A stretch of DNA of 64,000 nt from Batillaria attramentaria (GCA_018292915.2 JACVVK020000384.1:210001-274000), one strand, 5' to 3'; counted from the first letter of the stretch, positions 33,120-43,389 are shown. Notes: generated by a model from the sequence alone, not told the origin. Numbers and translations: made by a program.

Positions 33120-33440
33120 CGCAATACTACTACTACTAATAATAATTTAGTTATAAAGCGCATATTCATGTAAAATTACATGCTCTAAGCGCTAACGCAA
33201 ATTAAACAGACAAAAAACAGAAAAACAAATGAGACATAAAGCAATAACGAGGAATAACAATGGATAACAGAAATGGAAAGAACAATGAAAAGGCAGCCGA
33301 TGCTTTAACGGTCGGTATCATAATAATAATAATAATAATAATTACTATGCCTATTATTGGTCTCTCTGGCATTATTTCCATGCCATTATATTTTTTGTAA
33401 GCGCTGAGTATAAGCGCTATATAAATACCCATTATTATTA
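33120..33440. repeat. ATT/AAT-tailed repeat ends
   Basis: TAATAATAATTTAG then AAAGCGCATATTCATG and GCTCTAAGCGC at 33130-33195 is a minus-oriented tail. AAGCGCTATATAAATACCCA then TTATTATTA at 33410-33440 is a plus-oriented tail. A further AATAAT run lies at 33320-33340. They may be the two ends of one rearranged element. Confidence 0.5.
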
Positions 33441-33579
33441 TAAATAAACAAAATCAGTTGTATAAAAAGCAGACATCATTAGGTCAGGAGCGCTAATCCT
33501 GATGGAGTTCTAATCTGGTTTGACTCTTCACACAAGGTCCCGTGGCACATTTGAATCTATGCAAATGCGATAATTGGGT

Positions 33580-33700
33580 AAAAAAAAAAAAAAAACATCG
33601 TAATACTGGCCTACATCTCTCTTGTGGCAGGACAGTCGTGGCAAGGGATGGGGGTCCCTGCCCCCCCTCCCCCATCACACCCCCCCTCCCCCCCATCACC
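33580..33700. repeat. poly(A) and C-rich low complexity
   Basis: A run at 33580-33595 and CCCTCCC-type sequence at 33658-33698. Confidence 0.8.
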
Positions 33701-33863
33701 ACCAACACTGATGAGCAATACTCCCCGCTCTTCATTGGAGTTATAGCCCAGATCTGGTGAATGAGATCCTCGGAAAAGGTGGTTTCACTGAGTGGTGCTC
33801 CACGGTTACGGTGGATTCAGAGATTCGATTGGTGTTATGTCACGTTGTCATGTGAGCGTGAAC

Positions 33864-33867
<4 letters not shown>

Positions 33868-33929
<62 letters not shown>

Positions 33930-34038
33930 TCTCTCTCTCTCTCTCTCTCTCTTTTTCTCTGTGACGTCGGTGTCAGTCGTGCGTGCGTGCGTGCGTGCGT
34001 CCGTCCGTCTCTCTCTCTCTCTGTGACGTCGGTGTCAG

Positions 34039-34086
<48 letters not shown>

Positions 34087-34112
34087 TGTGTGTCTCTCTC
34101 TCTCTCTCTGAC

Positions 34113-34160
<48 letters not shown>
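33868..34160. repeat. compound GT/CT/GA microsatellite with internal duplication
   Basis: GT, CT, GCGT, CT, GT, CT and GA blocks. The segment CTCTGTGACGTCGGTGTCAG occurs at about 33956 and again at about 34018, 62 bp apart, showing block duplication. It ends about 80 bp upstream of the CpG-containing promoter candidate. Confidence 0.9.
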
Positions 34161-34162
<2 letters not shown>

Positions 34163-34239
34163 ACCTCACACCACACAGGACCATCTAGGAAAGAGGAGAA
34201 TAGCCAGTGTTCCTCTCTCTACACTTACTATCGATTGGA

Positions 34240-34500
34240 ACCAACACAGCGCCGCCAACCTGTCGTCTGCACCCGCTCTCCGCTTGTACATAGCGCGCCA
34301 GTCCGCAGTCAGTGTGAATGCGAAGGAACGTCCCGCTCCGCATGAGACAGCGGGGCAGAGCGCGCGTCTTTTCCCGCCGTCTGCTCAGTCCCTGTAGAGC
34401 TTCGCTGGACGCACGTGCAAGCGGTAGGGAAAAGAAGGGGAGAGTGTGACTGACTGAACCCTGTGTACCGGCAAGGATATATATTCAAGCTGGTACCGTC
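34240..34500 (+). promoter_or_regulatory. candidate TATA promoter
   Basis: This segment is richer in GC and CpG than its surroundings (CAGCGCCGCC, TAGCGCGCCAG, GAGCGCGCG). TATATATT lies at 34478-34485 in GGATATATATTC. An initiator-like TCACACT at 34499-34505 lies about 22 bp downstream of the TATA start, which is closer than usual, so the start may instead be near 34508. Direction is set by the downstream donor. This is inference from signal spacing only. Confidence 0.5.
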
Positions 34501-34726
34501 ACACTGACGGAATTTTGTGTCTTTTTTATTGTCCTTTTGTGTGTCACTTGTGGTAGTTTATCGGACGACCCAAGGCTGATTGCGGAAGATCGCGTTGTTT
34601 GTAAAACTTTGTGAACTTTGTGAACTTACTGATTGGGTTTCACCGGTGTACCCTGAGCGCAGATCCGTTTACCGTATTTCTGTTGTACAGCAGAGGTCCC
34701 CTTGCCATCTACCAGAGCGTGTCCAG
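34501..34726 (+). other. candidate non-coding first exon
   Basis: About 226 nt between the TATA box and a consensus donor, CCAG|GTAAGT, with the intron starting at 34727. There is no ATG anywhere in the interval, where about three would be expected by chance, as fits a 5' untranslated exon. A small internal direct repeat CTTTGTGAA is present. The exact start is uncertain by about 10 bases. Confidence 0.5.
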
Positions 34727-34887
34727 GTAAGTTGGAAAATACGGACATTATTTGCTGTGACTCAGTGTTTGACACTACACGGAAACTTATTCGTAGTGTC
34801 ATTCACTGGGCAAAGACTACTAGTTAGTTCCTTTCAATTGTTTTACTCTTAAGAGACAAACTTCGACCAGCCCCTGCCTATGATGTG

Positions 34888-35086
34888 ATAAAACTGGTTA
34901 AAAAGAACAAGCCAGTGCACACCAGTACGAGCCACTTCAGTCCGCCATTATTGCGCAAAGCCGGCATGGGCCTTTCCCCGCTAGGCGCGAGACTGCTGCA
35001 CGGACTGCTCAATAGTGACTTGAAGTGGCTTCTAGTGCTCTGAAGATTTCAAATAAAACTGCGATTTTTGCATTGGCTTTTAAGAG
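34888..35086 (-). repeat. dispersed repeat family G, copy 2
   Basis: Reverse complement matches 26620-26786 (AAAAATCGCAGTTTTATTTG, GAAGCCACTTCAAGTCACTA, CGCCTAGCGGGG, CGTACTGGTGTGCACTGGCT). It would lie in intron 1 of the candidate gene. Confidence 0.8.
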
Positions 35087-35091
35087 TTATG

Positions 35092-35420
35092 ATGATGATA
35101 ATAATAATAATAATAATATATTACACTTGTAGAGCGCGGAGTTCTGCTTCGAGAAGCACTCAATGCGCTTTTGCTCACGCACACACACAACATTCACACG
35201 CACACATTATACACATCAATACAGGCGGTGGAGTTTAAACTTAAAGATTAAAAGCTAGTTTGAAAAGATGTGTTTTGAGCTCTGCTTTAAACTGTAGGAG
35301 GGAAGGGATGTCTCTCAGAGAAGATGGCAAGGAGTTCCAAATGTGAGGTGGGGGGGGGGGGAGGGGGGGCACAATAACTGAAAGAACGATGGCCAAATGT
35401 TTTGAGGCTGACCCTATATT
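35092..35420 (-). repeat. ATT-tailed repeat, another family
   Basis: AAT units at 35096-35118 followed by TAGAGCGCGGAGTTCTGCTT and GCACTCAATGCGC, then GATGTGTTTTGAGCTCTGCT, AGATGGCAAGGAGTTCCAAA and a G run. The layout (GCGC-containing 3' end and ATT tail on the minus strand) is that of an interspersed retroposon. I cannot name the family. Confidence 0.5.
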
Positions 35421-35424
35421 AGTT

Positions 35425-35954
35425 AATATTAGTGCTTTGTTTCATAGTGGTTTCGCAGGCACGCCGGATGAGAAAGTGTGATGGTTCTCTTGATTATCTT
35501 TTTTAAAAAACTAAACTGTAAAGCTCTTTACTCCCTTGTCAGTTACAACTTCCTTTTCGTTTTCCTTGCCCTACGTGTACAACTCAGTTGCTATTGAAAA
35601 TTCCATCACAAATGAGATCAGTGCCGGTTATTCCTCCGACCCTTAACTTCGTGCGAAGTCTGTCAAAAGGGCAAAATCTCACAGGACACTAGTTTTGCGC
35701 AATTGCGTAATTCTTTTTGGAAAGTGCAATATTCTTTAATTCAAGTATTTCTTGTAGTTTCCGTCTCACTATCTTCTTCTTCTACTGGATAGTTTTGGAA
35801 ACGACCCAATGTTTTGAAATTTAAAAAGTTAATGTGCTCTCAGAAGATATCACCTGTTGAATAAGCTCGCGAAATTCATATCTGAAATCAGCAAGAGTTT
35901 TGACAAATGTACGCGGGTCAATCCTTAACAGACCGGCATATGTATAAGCACGCT
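35425..35954. other. anonymous DNA, nothing recognised
   Basis: No supported feature. Confidence 0.35.
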
Positions 35955-36072
35955 AGTATGTATGTATGTATGTATGTATGTATGTATGTATGTATGTATG
36001 TATGTATGTATGTATGTATGTATGTATGTGTACAGGTATAGTATGTGCATGTGTGTACGTATGTATGTATGT
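35955..36072. repeat. GTAT tetranucleotide microsatellite
   Basis: Long GTAT run to 36028, then broken units. Confidence 0.95.
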
Positions 36073-36149
36073 GTCGTGCTCGAAGTCCGTCAAATTTGTG
36101 TGGGAGTGAATATGATGGTATGGGAACTTGTTTAGTATGACTCGTTTTC

Positions 36150-36290
36150 GGGGATATCTGCCGAGCTGACAGCTAGAGCACCGGACTATCAATGCTCGGG
36201 TCGTGAGTTCCATTCCCGGGTTAAGAGTTAAACACGTTTGTTGGATTTTTTTTTTTCATCGTTGTCCCGTCTTTGATAAAGTAGACGTTA
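36150..36290 (+). mobile_element. SINE family A, degenerate
   Basis: TCTGCCGAGCTGACAGCTAG and ACCGGACTATCAATGCTCGG then GTCGTGAGTTCCATTCCCGG represent the head; TTTTTTCATCGTTGTCCCGT and CTTTGATAAAGTAGACGTTA represent the 3' block with a deletion. Confidence 0.75.
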
Positions 36291-36294
36291 GTGA

Positions 36295-37028
36295 AACTGC
36301 TAAGCAAGAAACCAGCCAGATGACTTAAAATCCAAATCCACTTTCAAATCCAGTGTTGACATGTACAGCAAAAACTATTATTATGAAACACATAAAATTC
36401 TGAACAACCACTACTGAGATTTCTCAGACCTTAAAATTACTTCCGCTAATTCAATCAAAAGCCGAAAAAGGTCTCTTTGAGTCATTGATATGATGAAATA
36501 AAAATAGCACCAAGGTTTTCTCTTTTGAAACAACATTAGCACGATGTTAACGCGTAGCGAGAGAAGATCTGCCATATGACTTGACTCGACCACACTGTGA
36601 GATGATGAAGGCAGACAGCAGGAGGGAAAGTTTGTTAATCTAATCTTGTTGCATTAATCTCCAACGAGTCAGACTCTCTCTCTCTCTCTCTCTCGTTATT
36701 TTTACGGGCTTGGCACACAGTGCGCGTTATGAAGATTGAATTAGTTTTATTGGATGTTACGGGATATATCTGATATGCTGGCGGCTTTCAAGAGTAAAGT
36801 GTGCGAGATGAGTGTGGTACATGTATATACTCCTTGGATGATCCTTTGATGGCGGTTTTGTCAATGGAAATCCAGCGCAACTGGACACACGCATCTATTT
36901 ATTTATTCACCTGTTGGGCTGTCTCTGAACATCATTTGATGCGCATATTTTGTCCCCACTGAAAAGCTTTTTTTTATTATTATTTTTTTTAAACCATTAC
37001 TAGGTTTTATTCGTATAGAGAGAGACTT
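36295..37028. other. anonymous DNA
   Basis: Short CT microsatellite at 36675-36694 and T-rich run at 36967-36991. Nothing else supported. Confidence 0.4.
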
Positions 37029-37029
37029 C

Positions 37030-37310
37030 TGTTTTGCAATAGTTGCGCTTTGCGAATGCGCTTGAAATAGTCTTGCAAAGAGATTAGTAGTGCTCCAAGT
37101 GCAACACACGTTTGATGGCCGCGCAAAGAGGAGGCTCCGCGGCTACAAGTTCGGGTGTGGTAACCGCACTGTCACGGGCGAATGCGTTATGGCTTCAGCC
37201 AGCTGAACGGAAGCCTGGCTGTGTCTGTATTAAATTTTGTATGTGTTTTAGTGGTGTGATGCCAGACATCACTAGTCATGATGTCCCTCTCCTGTAATCG
37301 AGGGTCATGG
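37030..37310 (+). repeat. dispersed repeat family F, diverged copy
   Basis: GTTGCGCTTTGCGAATGCGC, TTGAAATAGTCTTGCAAAGA and GATTAGTAGTGCTC match 10995-11110. The later AGTGGTGTGATGCCAGACAT matches 56446-56470. CATGATGTCCCTCTCCTG recurs near 47564. Confidence 0.6.
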
Positions 37311-37311
37311 A

Positions 37312-37690
37312 TCCAACCATAGGAAAAAAAATCAACACATTGATATCGCTGTGGTGGCAGGACCAATATTTATATAATGATAGGACACAATTGACGCTGA
37401 ATAACGCTCCATGAAAGTATACGCTTACCCCTACAAGCTACTGTGCGTGCGTGTCTCAGTGGGAAATGTCCAACGCTAACAGTGCGAGGTGAGGATCGCC
37501 GTGCGCTATAGGGATCCCATTCTAACTTCACTCAAGCTCAGCTAGTAAACAGCTTAGTTACGCTGCCATTTTTCTTACATTTATTAGACTGACGTTTTTT
37601 TGTGCTTAGCCACCACGCAAAAGATGTAGCCGCCAAAAGTTTGTTCGCTTGGATCCCTAACCCAGGATGCGACTTCCCCGATCACTCATG
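37312..37690. repeat. anonymous DNA with one shared segment
   Basis: Mostly unrecognised. CCCGATCACTCATGGGTTA at 37678-37696 is repeated at 47607-47625. Confidence 0.45.
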
Positions 37691-37700
37691 GGTTACCCGA

Positions 37701-37872
37701 GGTGGGGGGGGGGGGATTTGGGAGTTTAACGTCCTTTTCCACCACGTGAGGGTGATATCAAAGGCGGGGCAACAAATAAAAGGCCATCACAAAATTAATA
37801 TTCGGCCCAAGCCGCGATTCGAACTTACGACCCGAGCATTGAGAGTCCAACGCTCTACCATTCGACTATCCC
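37701..37872 (-). mobile_element. SINE family A, full-length
   Basis: Minus-strand copy with head and 3' block. The 3' tail is replaced by a G run on plus. Flanked by a perfect 10 bp duplication GGTTACCCGA at 37691-37700 and 37873-37882. Confidence 0.95.
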
Positions 37873-37889
37873 GGTTACCCGAATTAGAC

Positions 37890-38236
37890 ACCACCAAAAC
37901 AGGTCAGAACGCTCTGTCAGCATAAAATAAGGGCGTTTAACAAATTATACTGCGAACATCTTGTCCTTTCCTACTTTCAAACGATACAGTCAAAAGCAGT
38001 AGGTGAAACCAAAATGAAAGTCGATCGTTGTAGATTGTATCAGAAATATTCGGACGCACCTTGGCTTCAAGGTTGACTTGATCTTTGAGCGAACAACAGA
38101 TGCATCACGCACGCCTGTTCGCAGGGTTCCGACTACAGATCAAAGCAGACAGTACCTTCGTTGGTGTCCCTTGACAGCGGTTAGACATGACGTTAATCTA
38201 CATTTTGTATTGGCCTTGATTTGTCTTCCTTTTTTA

Positions 38237-38240
<4 letters not shown>
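37890..38240. other. anonymous DNA, nothing recognised
   Basis: No supported feature. Confidence 0.35.

Positions 38241-38291
<51 letters not shown>
38241..38291. repeat. GT microsatellite
   Basis: Uninterrupted GT run about 90 bp upstream of a strong splice acceptor. Confidence 0.95.
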
Positions 38292-38296
<5 letters not shown>

Positions 38297-38379
38297 TTGA
38301 TGTGCCCCAGGCCATGGCCGTGTCTTCTTTGCTTACAATTTTAACAGTTTCATTTTCTTTTCTTTATGTTTTGCATCAG

Positions 38380-38763
38380 GAAACGGTGGCTAACTGTGGC
38401 ACGTTTAAACGACTCTTGGGTTTGAAAGCTGACACCCCTTATTCAAGTACAACACACGCGATTGCGCGAGACGGAAGACGATCACGGATCTTCGTTTCAG
38501 CTGAAACCTTTTCCTTCTCAAAGACCTTTTTGAACACGTGGCCTCGCGTGACATATATCCTGAGGACTTCAGCAAAATAACAGCAGCTTAGCCTTATGGT
38601 GACCTCCAAATTAGACCGTCTGCTGTGAATATTCGACTGCGCTTACGGTCTTCACGCAACAGCCCAGTGTCATCGCAGGGGAATACTACTAGCGAATGTG
38701 TGGAGGATAGATCGTCCATAACCGTGTCGTTAGTGAAATCAATACATTCAGCTTGTCTCACAG
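38380..38763 (+). other. candidate internal 5' exon
   Basis: A long pyrimidine tract (TTTCATTTTCTTTTCTTTAT...) ends in TTGCATCAG|G at 38379. The segment ends at 38763 with CACAG|GTAAGAG, a near-ideal donor. It has stops in all frames before the donor and few ATGs, which fits an untranslated exon. One frame stays open for 66 codons from the acceptor without a recognisable domain. Transcript evidence would be needed to choose. Confidence 0.4.
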
Positions 38764-38769
38764 GTAAGA

Positions 38770-39175
38770 GTCATCGCTGTAGTGGAACTACTGTGTTTAG
38801 CACTTTCGGAGTATTACACAGACTACAGTGAAATGATACAGTGCGATTGTGGTGGTAGAACTAACGGGAAATGGTACAGTGAACACCTTGTCCCATCTGT
38901 TGTTGTGGTATAACTTTGTATGTGACGCGTTTGGAGTATCCCAATTACTACAGTGAAATGATACAGTGAAAACCTTGCATCATCGTGGTAGTAGAACCTG
39001 TGTGTAACTCTTTTGGAGTATCCCACAGACAACAGTGAAATGCTACAGCGAAAACCATTGTCCCATTATTGTCGTGAGACTGGTGTGTAACCCGCAGACT
39101 ACAGTGAAATGATACAGTGAAAATATCGTCCCCTCATTGTAGTGGAATGTCTGTGTAGAGCCTGGAGTATACTTC
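38770..39175. repeat. imperfect tandem repeat, unit roughly 60-95 bp
   Basis: About four or five degenerate units, each with TTTGGAGTATCCCA, then AACAGTGAAATGATACAGTG, then a TTGTCCCATCATTG-like block and a TGTGTGTAAC-like block. Confidence 0.8.
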
Positions 39176-39295
39176 ACACACATACACAGCCTTGCCGCAG
39201 AACACTTTGTCGTAACAGAGGACGCTCTCGAGTTCTTGTAGTGCTGTGATATTTCAAAACGGGACTGTGGTAGTGACTAACGCGATCTTCATCAG

Positions 39296-39466
39296 GAGTC
39301 TGGAATCTTCAAGGTGAATTAATGATGTGTCGTGATCAGAATCGTATCCCAAAGAACACAGTGGAGTGAGCATACGCAAGTCCTGCTGGAGTCGTTCAAT
39401 GTGGAGAGCAGTGACGTCAGAGTGTCGGGCAGCACGTGCACAAGCCACTGGGTCACGGTGTCCCCC
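39296..39466 (+). other. possible 5' UTR part of the signal-peptide exon
   Basis: The upstream TGACTAAC (39274-39281) resembles a branch site and is followed by TTCATCAG|GAG at 39295. The branch-to-AG distance is short, so the acceptor is tentative. In the frame of the ATG at 39467 there is a stop at 39323 and no earlier ATG after it. A short upstream frame starts at 39322. Confidence 0.3.
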
Positions 39467-39536
39467 ATGGATGGCGCGGAGATACTGAAGCGACACCTGG
39501 TGTTGGCGGGTCACCTACTTCTCACCCTTGTCACAG
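39467..39536 (+). CDS. candidate first coding exon, signal-peptide-like
   Basis: The ATG at 39467 (context CCCCCATGG) opens 23 codons plus one base and stops at a consensus donor, CACAG|GTAAGG, with the intron starting at 39537. The peptide begins MDGAEILKRH and continues with the hydrophobic segment LVLAGHLLLTLV. This is a signal peptide or membrane anchor layout: short polar start, basic residues 8-10, about 12 hydrophobic residues, then small residues. A phase-1 intron just after a signal peptide is common in genes for secreted and surface proteins. The mature protein would be encoded downstream and was not found, so the product cannot be named. The nearest upstream candidates are the exons at 38380-38763 and 34501-34726 on the same strand. 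The alternative is a chance open frame next to a chance donor. Confidence 0.4.
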
Positions 39537-39599
39537 GTAAGGCTTTGGACGAAACTGCTTCCTTCCTCACTGTTTGTTTGTTTGTTTCAATACGGAAAA

Positions 39600-39720
39600 C
39601 GGGATAGGGTTCGGCTTTCAATGTTCTGCCGGTCGTGAGTTTGACGCGGCAATCCCGTATAGGCTCAAACACTTTGCCCTGTCTTTGATATCACCAGTTC
39701 TGATGTGAGAAGCGACAAAC
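39600..39720 (+). mobile_element. SINE family A, degenerate
   Basis: TTCAATGTTCTGCCGGTCGT then GAGTTTGACGCGGCAATCCC (box B region) and TTTGCCCTGTCTTTGATATC then ACCAGT. Strongly diverged. Confidence 0.6.
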
Positions 39721-39974
39721 AACTGTTCAGTCGTGTCAATAGTCTGTAGCTATTGGCGCATTTGTGGGTATGTGCGTCGTTGGTTCAGGTTGCCATTTGA
39801 TGAGTGTCTGTATAGGCATGTTTACGTGTATCAGATTTTCCTAAGCGCAGTTCCCAAAACAAAACAATGAATATTCTTTCCTTCACGTCAATCTTCTGCT
39901 GCATGTTCAATACATGAATAGAACCAGCTGTAAAGGGTAAAATTCTGACTTAATGAGAAGTGAAGTCTCTAATT

Positions 39975-40300
39975 TACAACGCTATCGTTCATTCGGGTCG
40001 ACCGTCGGGGATTCCCTCCGGGTACTCCGGCTTCCACCATATCTGATTTTGAGATGTCCAGCCCACAAAAAGCCCACATAAATGCAATTCTAAAATTCCG
40101 AAACTTGAATTGCTGGGCTGGCCCGTGGGCTGGCCCTTCGCAGCGCGTGATTTGCTTACGTCCAATGTCTGAGTCTGAGAGAATGCATGTGATTCACGTA
40201 AGCGTGCGCTTTTGGTTCAGTTCGCGGCGCTATGAGCCAAATATTTAGGATATTAATGCGATTGTTATTATTATTATTACTATTATTATTACTGGGGTAT
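39975..40300 (+). mobile_element. SINE family C, 5'-truncated
   Basis: Starts at CGTTCATTCGGGTCGACCGT; includes GGTACTCCGGCTTCCACCAT, TTCTAAAATTCCGAAACTTG, GTGATTCACGTAAGCGTGCG and TTCGCGGCGCTATGAGCC, and ends in an ATT tail (40261-40290). Confidence 0.85.
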
Positions 40301-40304
40301 CTTA

Positions 40305-42185
40305 ATGTTTTTTAAATACATGTACCTATCAACATATACACTCGATACGAACGAACCTGTTTAAAAAGACGAAGGTCTAGGTCGGTGTTTTCATCTTTGT
40401 TTCGTTTTACCGATGTGCACCATTTACTTATTACGATTTCTATATTAAGGACGCATGTGCGGCATTGGTTAAACATTTACTGCATCGTCCTTTTTTTGTG
40501 GTGCTTCCGATGGGTTCTTAAAATATGTACATCTGTTCCCACGCATCCTTCCCACGATTTCCGGTTTGCTTCTTATAATTTTCGTTTATTTCCTAGTTCA
40601 ATCTTCTCTGTGTATCTCGTTTAACGTCTCTCATGTTCTTGCCTATGCTATTGTCTTGAGGGTTAATGTCCGGCCAACCGAAACTCACTTTCCTTTGATT
40701 CTCATGTGTTCTGTCATAAAACGCAAAGGACAACAAGATCGTTTCCTGATTGCATTTCGAGTGTTTTTCTTCTTCATGTCCTCCCATTCCTCCAGTTCTT
40801 CCATTATAAACTTCTGAAGTTTCTTTGGGTGAAGCATTACGGCTGAAATAATGGCATGCTCGTTACTGTTGTTTTTGTTTAGCTGTAAAATTTTGAATAT
40901 TTTGACCTTAGCAATGTCACACCGTCACGAGCGAAAGAAAAAAATTAATCTTGTATGAACCGAGGTTTTTTTTCATGGTTCTTTTAACCACCGCCCCTCT
41001 CCCCCTCTTCCCACCCCCAAGAAAACAGTAAATAAGTAAGTAAATAAATAAGCGAAATAAAATCTAGAAAATAAATACTGATAATAAAAAATGCTGGAGT
41101 TGTTGGGCACATACCGTGCTGTGGACAGTGCAACTTGCGAATATGTGTGTGATACTGTTCATGTTCAGGTCAGTCCAAGTTGTCTGATAGAAATTTGTCT
41201 GTTCCCGTCCACTCCCTTCCGGAAGCACTCGCGCCGATTTTGACTACACCCAATATGTGACCCGTTCTCGCGAACGGGACCGTAAGTTGCGCTAGTCCGA
41301 ACGTCGGTCACTACAGGCGAAAAGAGTGACGGGGGTCAGTATGGCCGCCTTGTGAGTAGCCAACTTCAACTGCTGATATCTCTGTCAATTTTAGTAGTAC
41401 AGCTTTCATTCTTATATTGAATGAAATTGCATAACAGGTTGATTGTAGTGATTTAAACATATCAAAATTGAATATTTTCGACTTATGGTCCCTTTTGTGA
41501 GAATGGGTCACATATAGGCGTCAGTCAACCGGTGTGCAGGATTCGGCCGGTGTGCACGATTCAACAGGAGTTAACATCGGGAAATGTCAGTCTGTACTCC
41601 ATCATCCCCACAGAACCTGCCCGAAAGGCTGAAAGAAGCAAACGTGGGAGTTAGCAACGCGTCGGTGTTACGCTGGGACGTTGGAGGAAACTAATGAGAG
41701 CTGCATGCAAAAGCCTTCACGCAAAACCCTTCCAGGGGAGCCACTTCAGATCCCTTTCTAAGGCTGGGTGCCTCCAGGACTGTTTTGTAGGACCGGGTTT
41801 TTGCCATTCATGATTGGCAATTATTCGGACAAACAGTCAAGTGTGTGGGGGTTGTTTTTGGCGATGATGCTGGATGGCTTTTTCTCGATGCCAGACGGGT
41901 TTCTCATGTCTTGTTTCACTGATAATGCCAGTTGCTGAATGGAGGGATAATGGTGGTTGCTATTGTTTATTGTCATAGGCCTATCGGATCTCATTCACCT
42001 GTGTATTTTGAAGAAGAATATCTAATATTTTGAAAGCATTAGTTATAAGGAAAGTCAGTAAATTTAATGTTACATCAGCAACAACAATATTAGCAACAAG
42101 AAAAAGATGAAAGATCGCTTCCTGTGGGAATTCTAAAGGAAGATATCTTTCATTCTGTTGACAAGAGAATGCTCACCAAATGAGA
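40305..42185. other. anonymous DNA, AT-rich in part
   Basis: About 1.9 kb without a recognisable repeat family or exon; short C-rich and AAAT-rich patches near 40985-41065. The open frames at 40385-40820 have no recognised domain. Confidence 0.4.
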
Positions 42186-42187
42186 CA

Positions 42188-42189
42188 CC

Positions 42190-42267
<78 letters not shown>

Positions 42268-42272
42268 TGTGT

Positions 42273-42303
<31 letters not shown>
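42188..42303. repeat. CT/GT/CT compound microsatellite
   Basis: CT block, GT block, CT block. Directly upstream of repeat family D copy 2. Confidence 0.95.
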
Positions 42304-42306
<3 letters not shown>

Positions 42307-42349
42307 AATTGTGATATGTGTGTGTAAACCAAGGGGGAAAAAATAATAA

Positions 42350-42590
42350 TAACAAGACTCATGTTTAGAGTAAATTTCAACAAGTTCCAATATTCCGTTT
42401 TTTTGGCAATGTTGGCAGCGACCACATATCCCCTCATTCCTCGGTCGTCTGCTGGCTCCTGTGCCAGCCGCGCATGACGGACAAATAGTCCACAAGCCAG
42501 GTTCATTTTTCCCTGATTTTACTATTACCTGGCATGAAACCTATTTACAAAGCCAACAAAAAGCACCAGATCGCCATTTTTTACTCTGCA
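42350..42590 (+). repeat. dispersed repeat family D, copy 2
   Basis: Colinear with 24905-25135: CAAGTTCCAATATTCCGTTT, GTGCCAGCCGCGCATGA, TAGTCCACAAGCCAGGTTCA, CCTATTTACAAAGCCA and TTTTTTACTCT. Confidence 0.75.
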
Positions 42591-42594
42591 CACA

Positions 42595-43244
42595 AAATTA
42601 ATTTTAAAAGGGGCGAAAATGTTCTACTATAGTTAACTTAATTCTCACTACATGACCCGGAAGCTATTAGTGGTCTGTAACCCCTGGTCGCGACCCACTC
42701 TGAGATTGAAGCCAGCCAGCGCCCAACAGGTTCTTCCTCCGCGGTAGTGCGTTTCTCTACTTCGCAAGTCTGGGAAAAGACCGTCGTTTGACAGCGCAGG
42801 TGAACCCACTTTAGATCTCAAAATCAAATTATTGGGCTGGTGGTCATCTTGTTTCTTAGTCATGCTGACGAAACACGTGTTGCCCGTTTCAGATCGGCAC
42901 TGCTAGCTCTTTGTCGCTTACTCACCTGTTTTACATGGCTCGGTGAATTCATGGCTTTTGCAGATCAAGTTGTGTATTTATTGCATCCTGCTGTTTGTAC
43001 ATGCAAACGGCGCGACAGGCCGTTTCGTGGTGTACCGCCATCTGTCATATTGTGTATAGCTGCGGTGTACGAAACATGCACATCACTGACGAAAATTAAT
43101 GTTCTGCGAGGCTGCCTTCCACTGGATAGCACGGACAAACGTCAAAATTAATGAGGTAATGAGGTACGGTTTATGTCAAAAGAATAAGAGCAACTACCGT
43201 GGCGTCCAAAATGTGCCTCTGTTCAGAATAAGTATTCATGCTAT
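42595..43244. other. anonymous DNA with one shared segment
   Basis: GGTGAACCCACTTTAGATCT at 42799 recurs near 13217-13236, and ATTGGGCTGGTGGTCATCTT at 42831 recurs near 14412-14431. The two sites are about 1.2 kb apart there but adjacent here. Confidence 0.5.
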
Positions 43245-43246
43245 CA

Positions 43247-43283
43247 ACATGCAAACCATGGAGTGATTAAAAAGAAATTACGT

Positions 43284-43331
<48 letters not shown>

Positions 43332-43388
43332 CTCTCTCTGCTCTCTCGTTCTCTCCTCCTCTCTCGTCTCTCTCTCTCTCTCTCTCTC
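43247..43388. repeat. GT/CT microsatellite with conserved left flank
   Basis: GT at about 43285-43330 and CT-rich to 43388. The left flank TGCAAACCATGGAGTGATT at 43251 also precedes the GT array at 59527-59598. Confidence 0.9.
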
Positions 43389-43389
43389 A

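Noticed and set aside
33792..34397. 201-codon plus frame reaching the promoter region
   Set aside because: Most of it is GT and CT microsatellite; the C-terminal part has no motif and overlaps the CpG-containing upstream segment.
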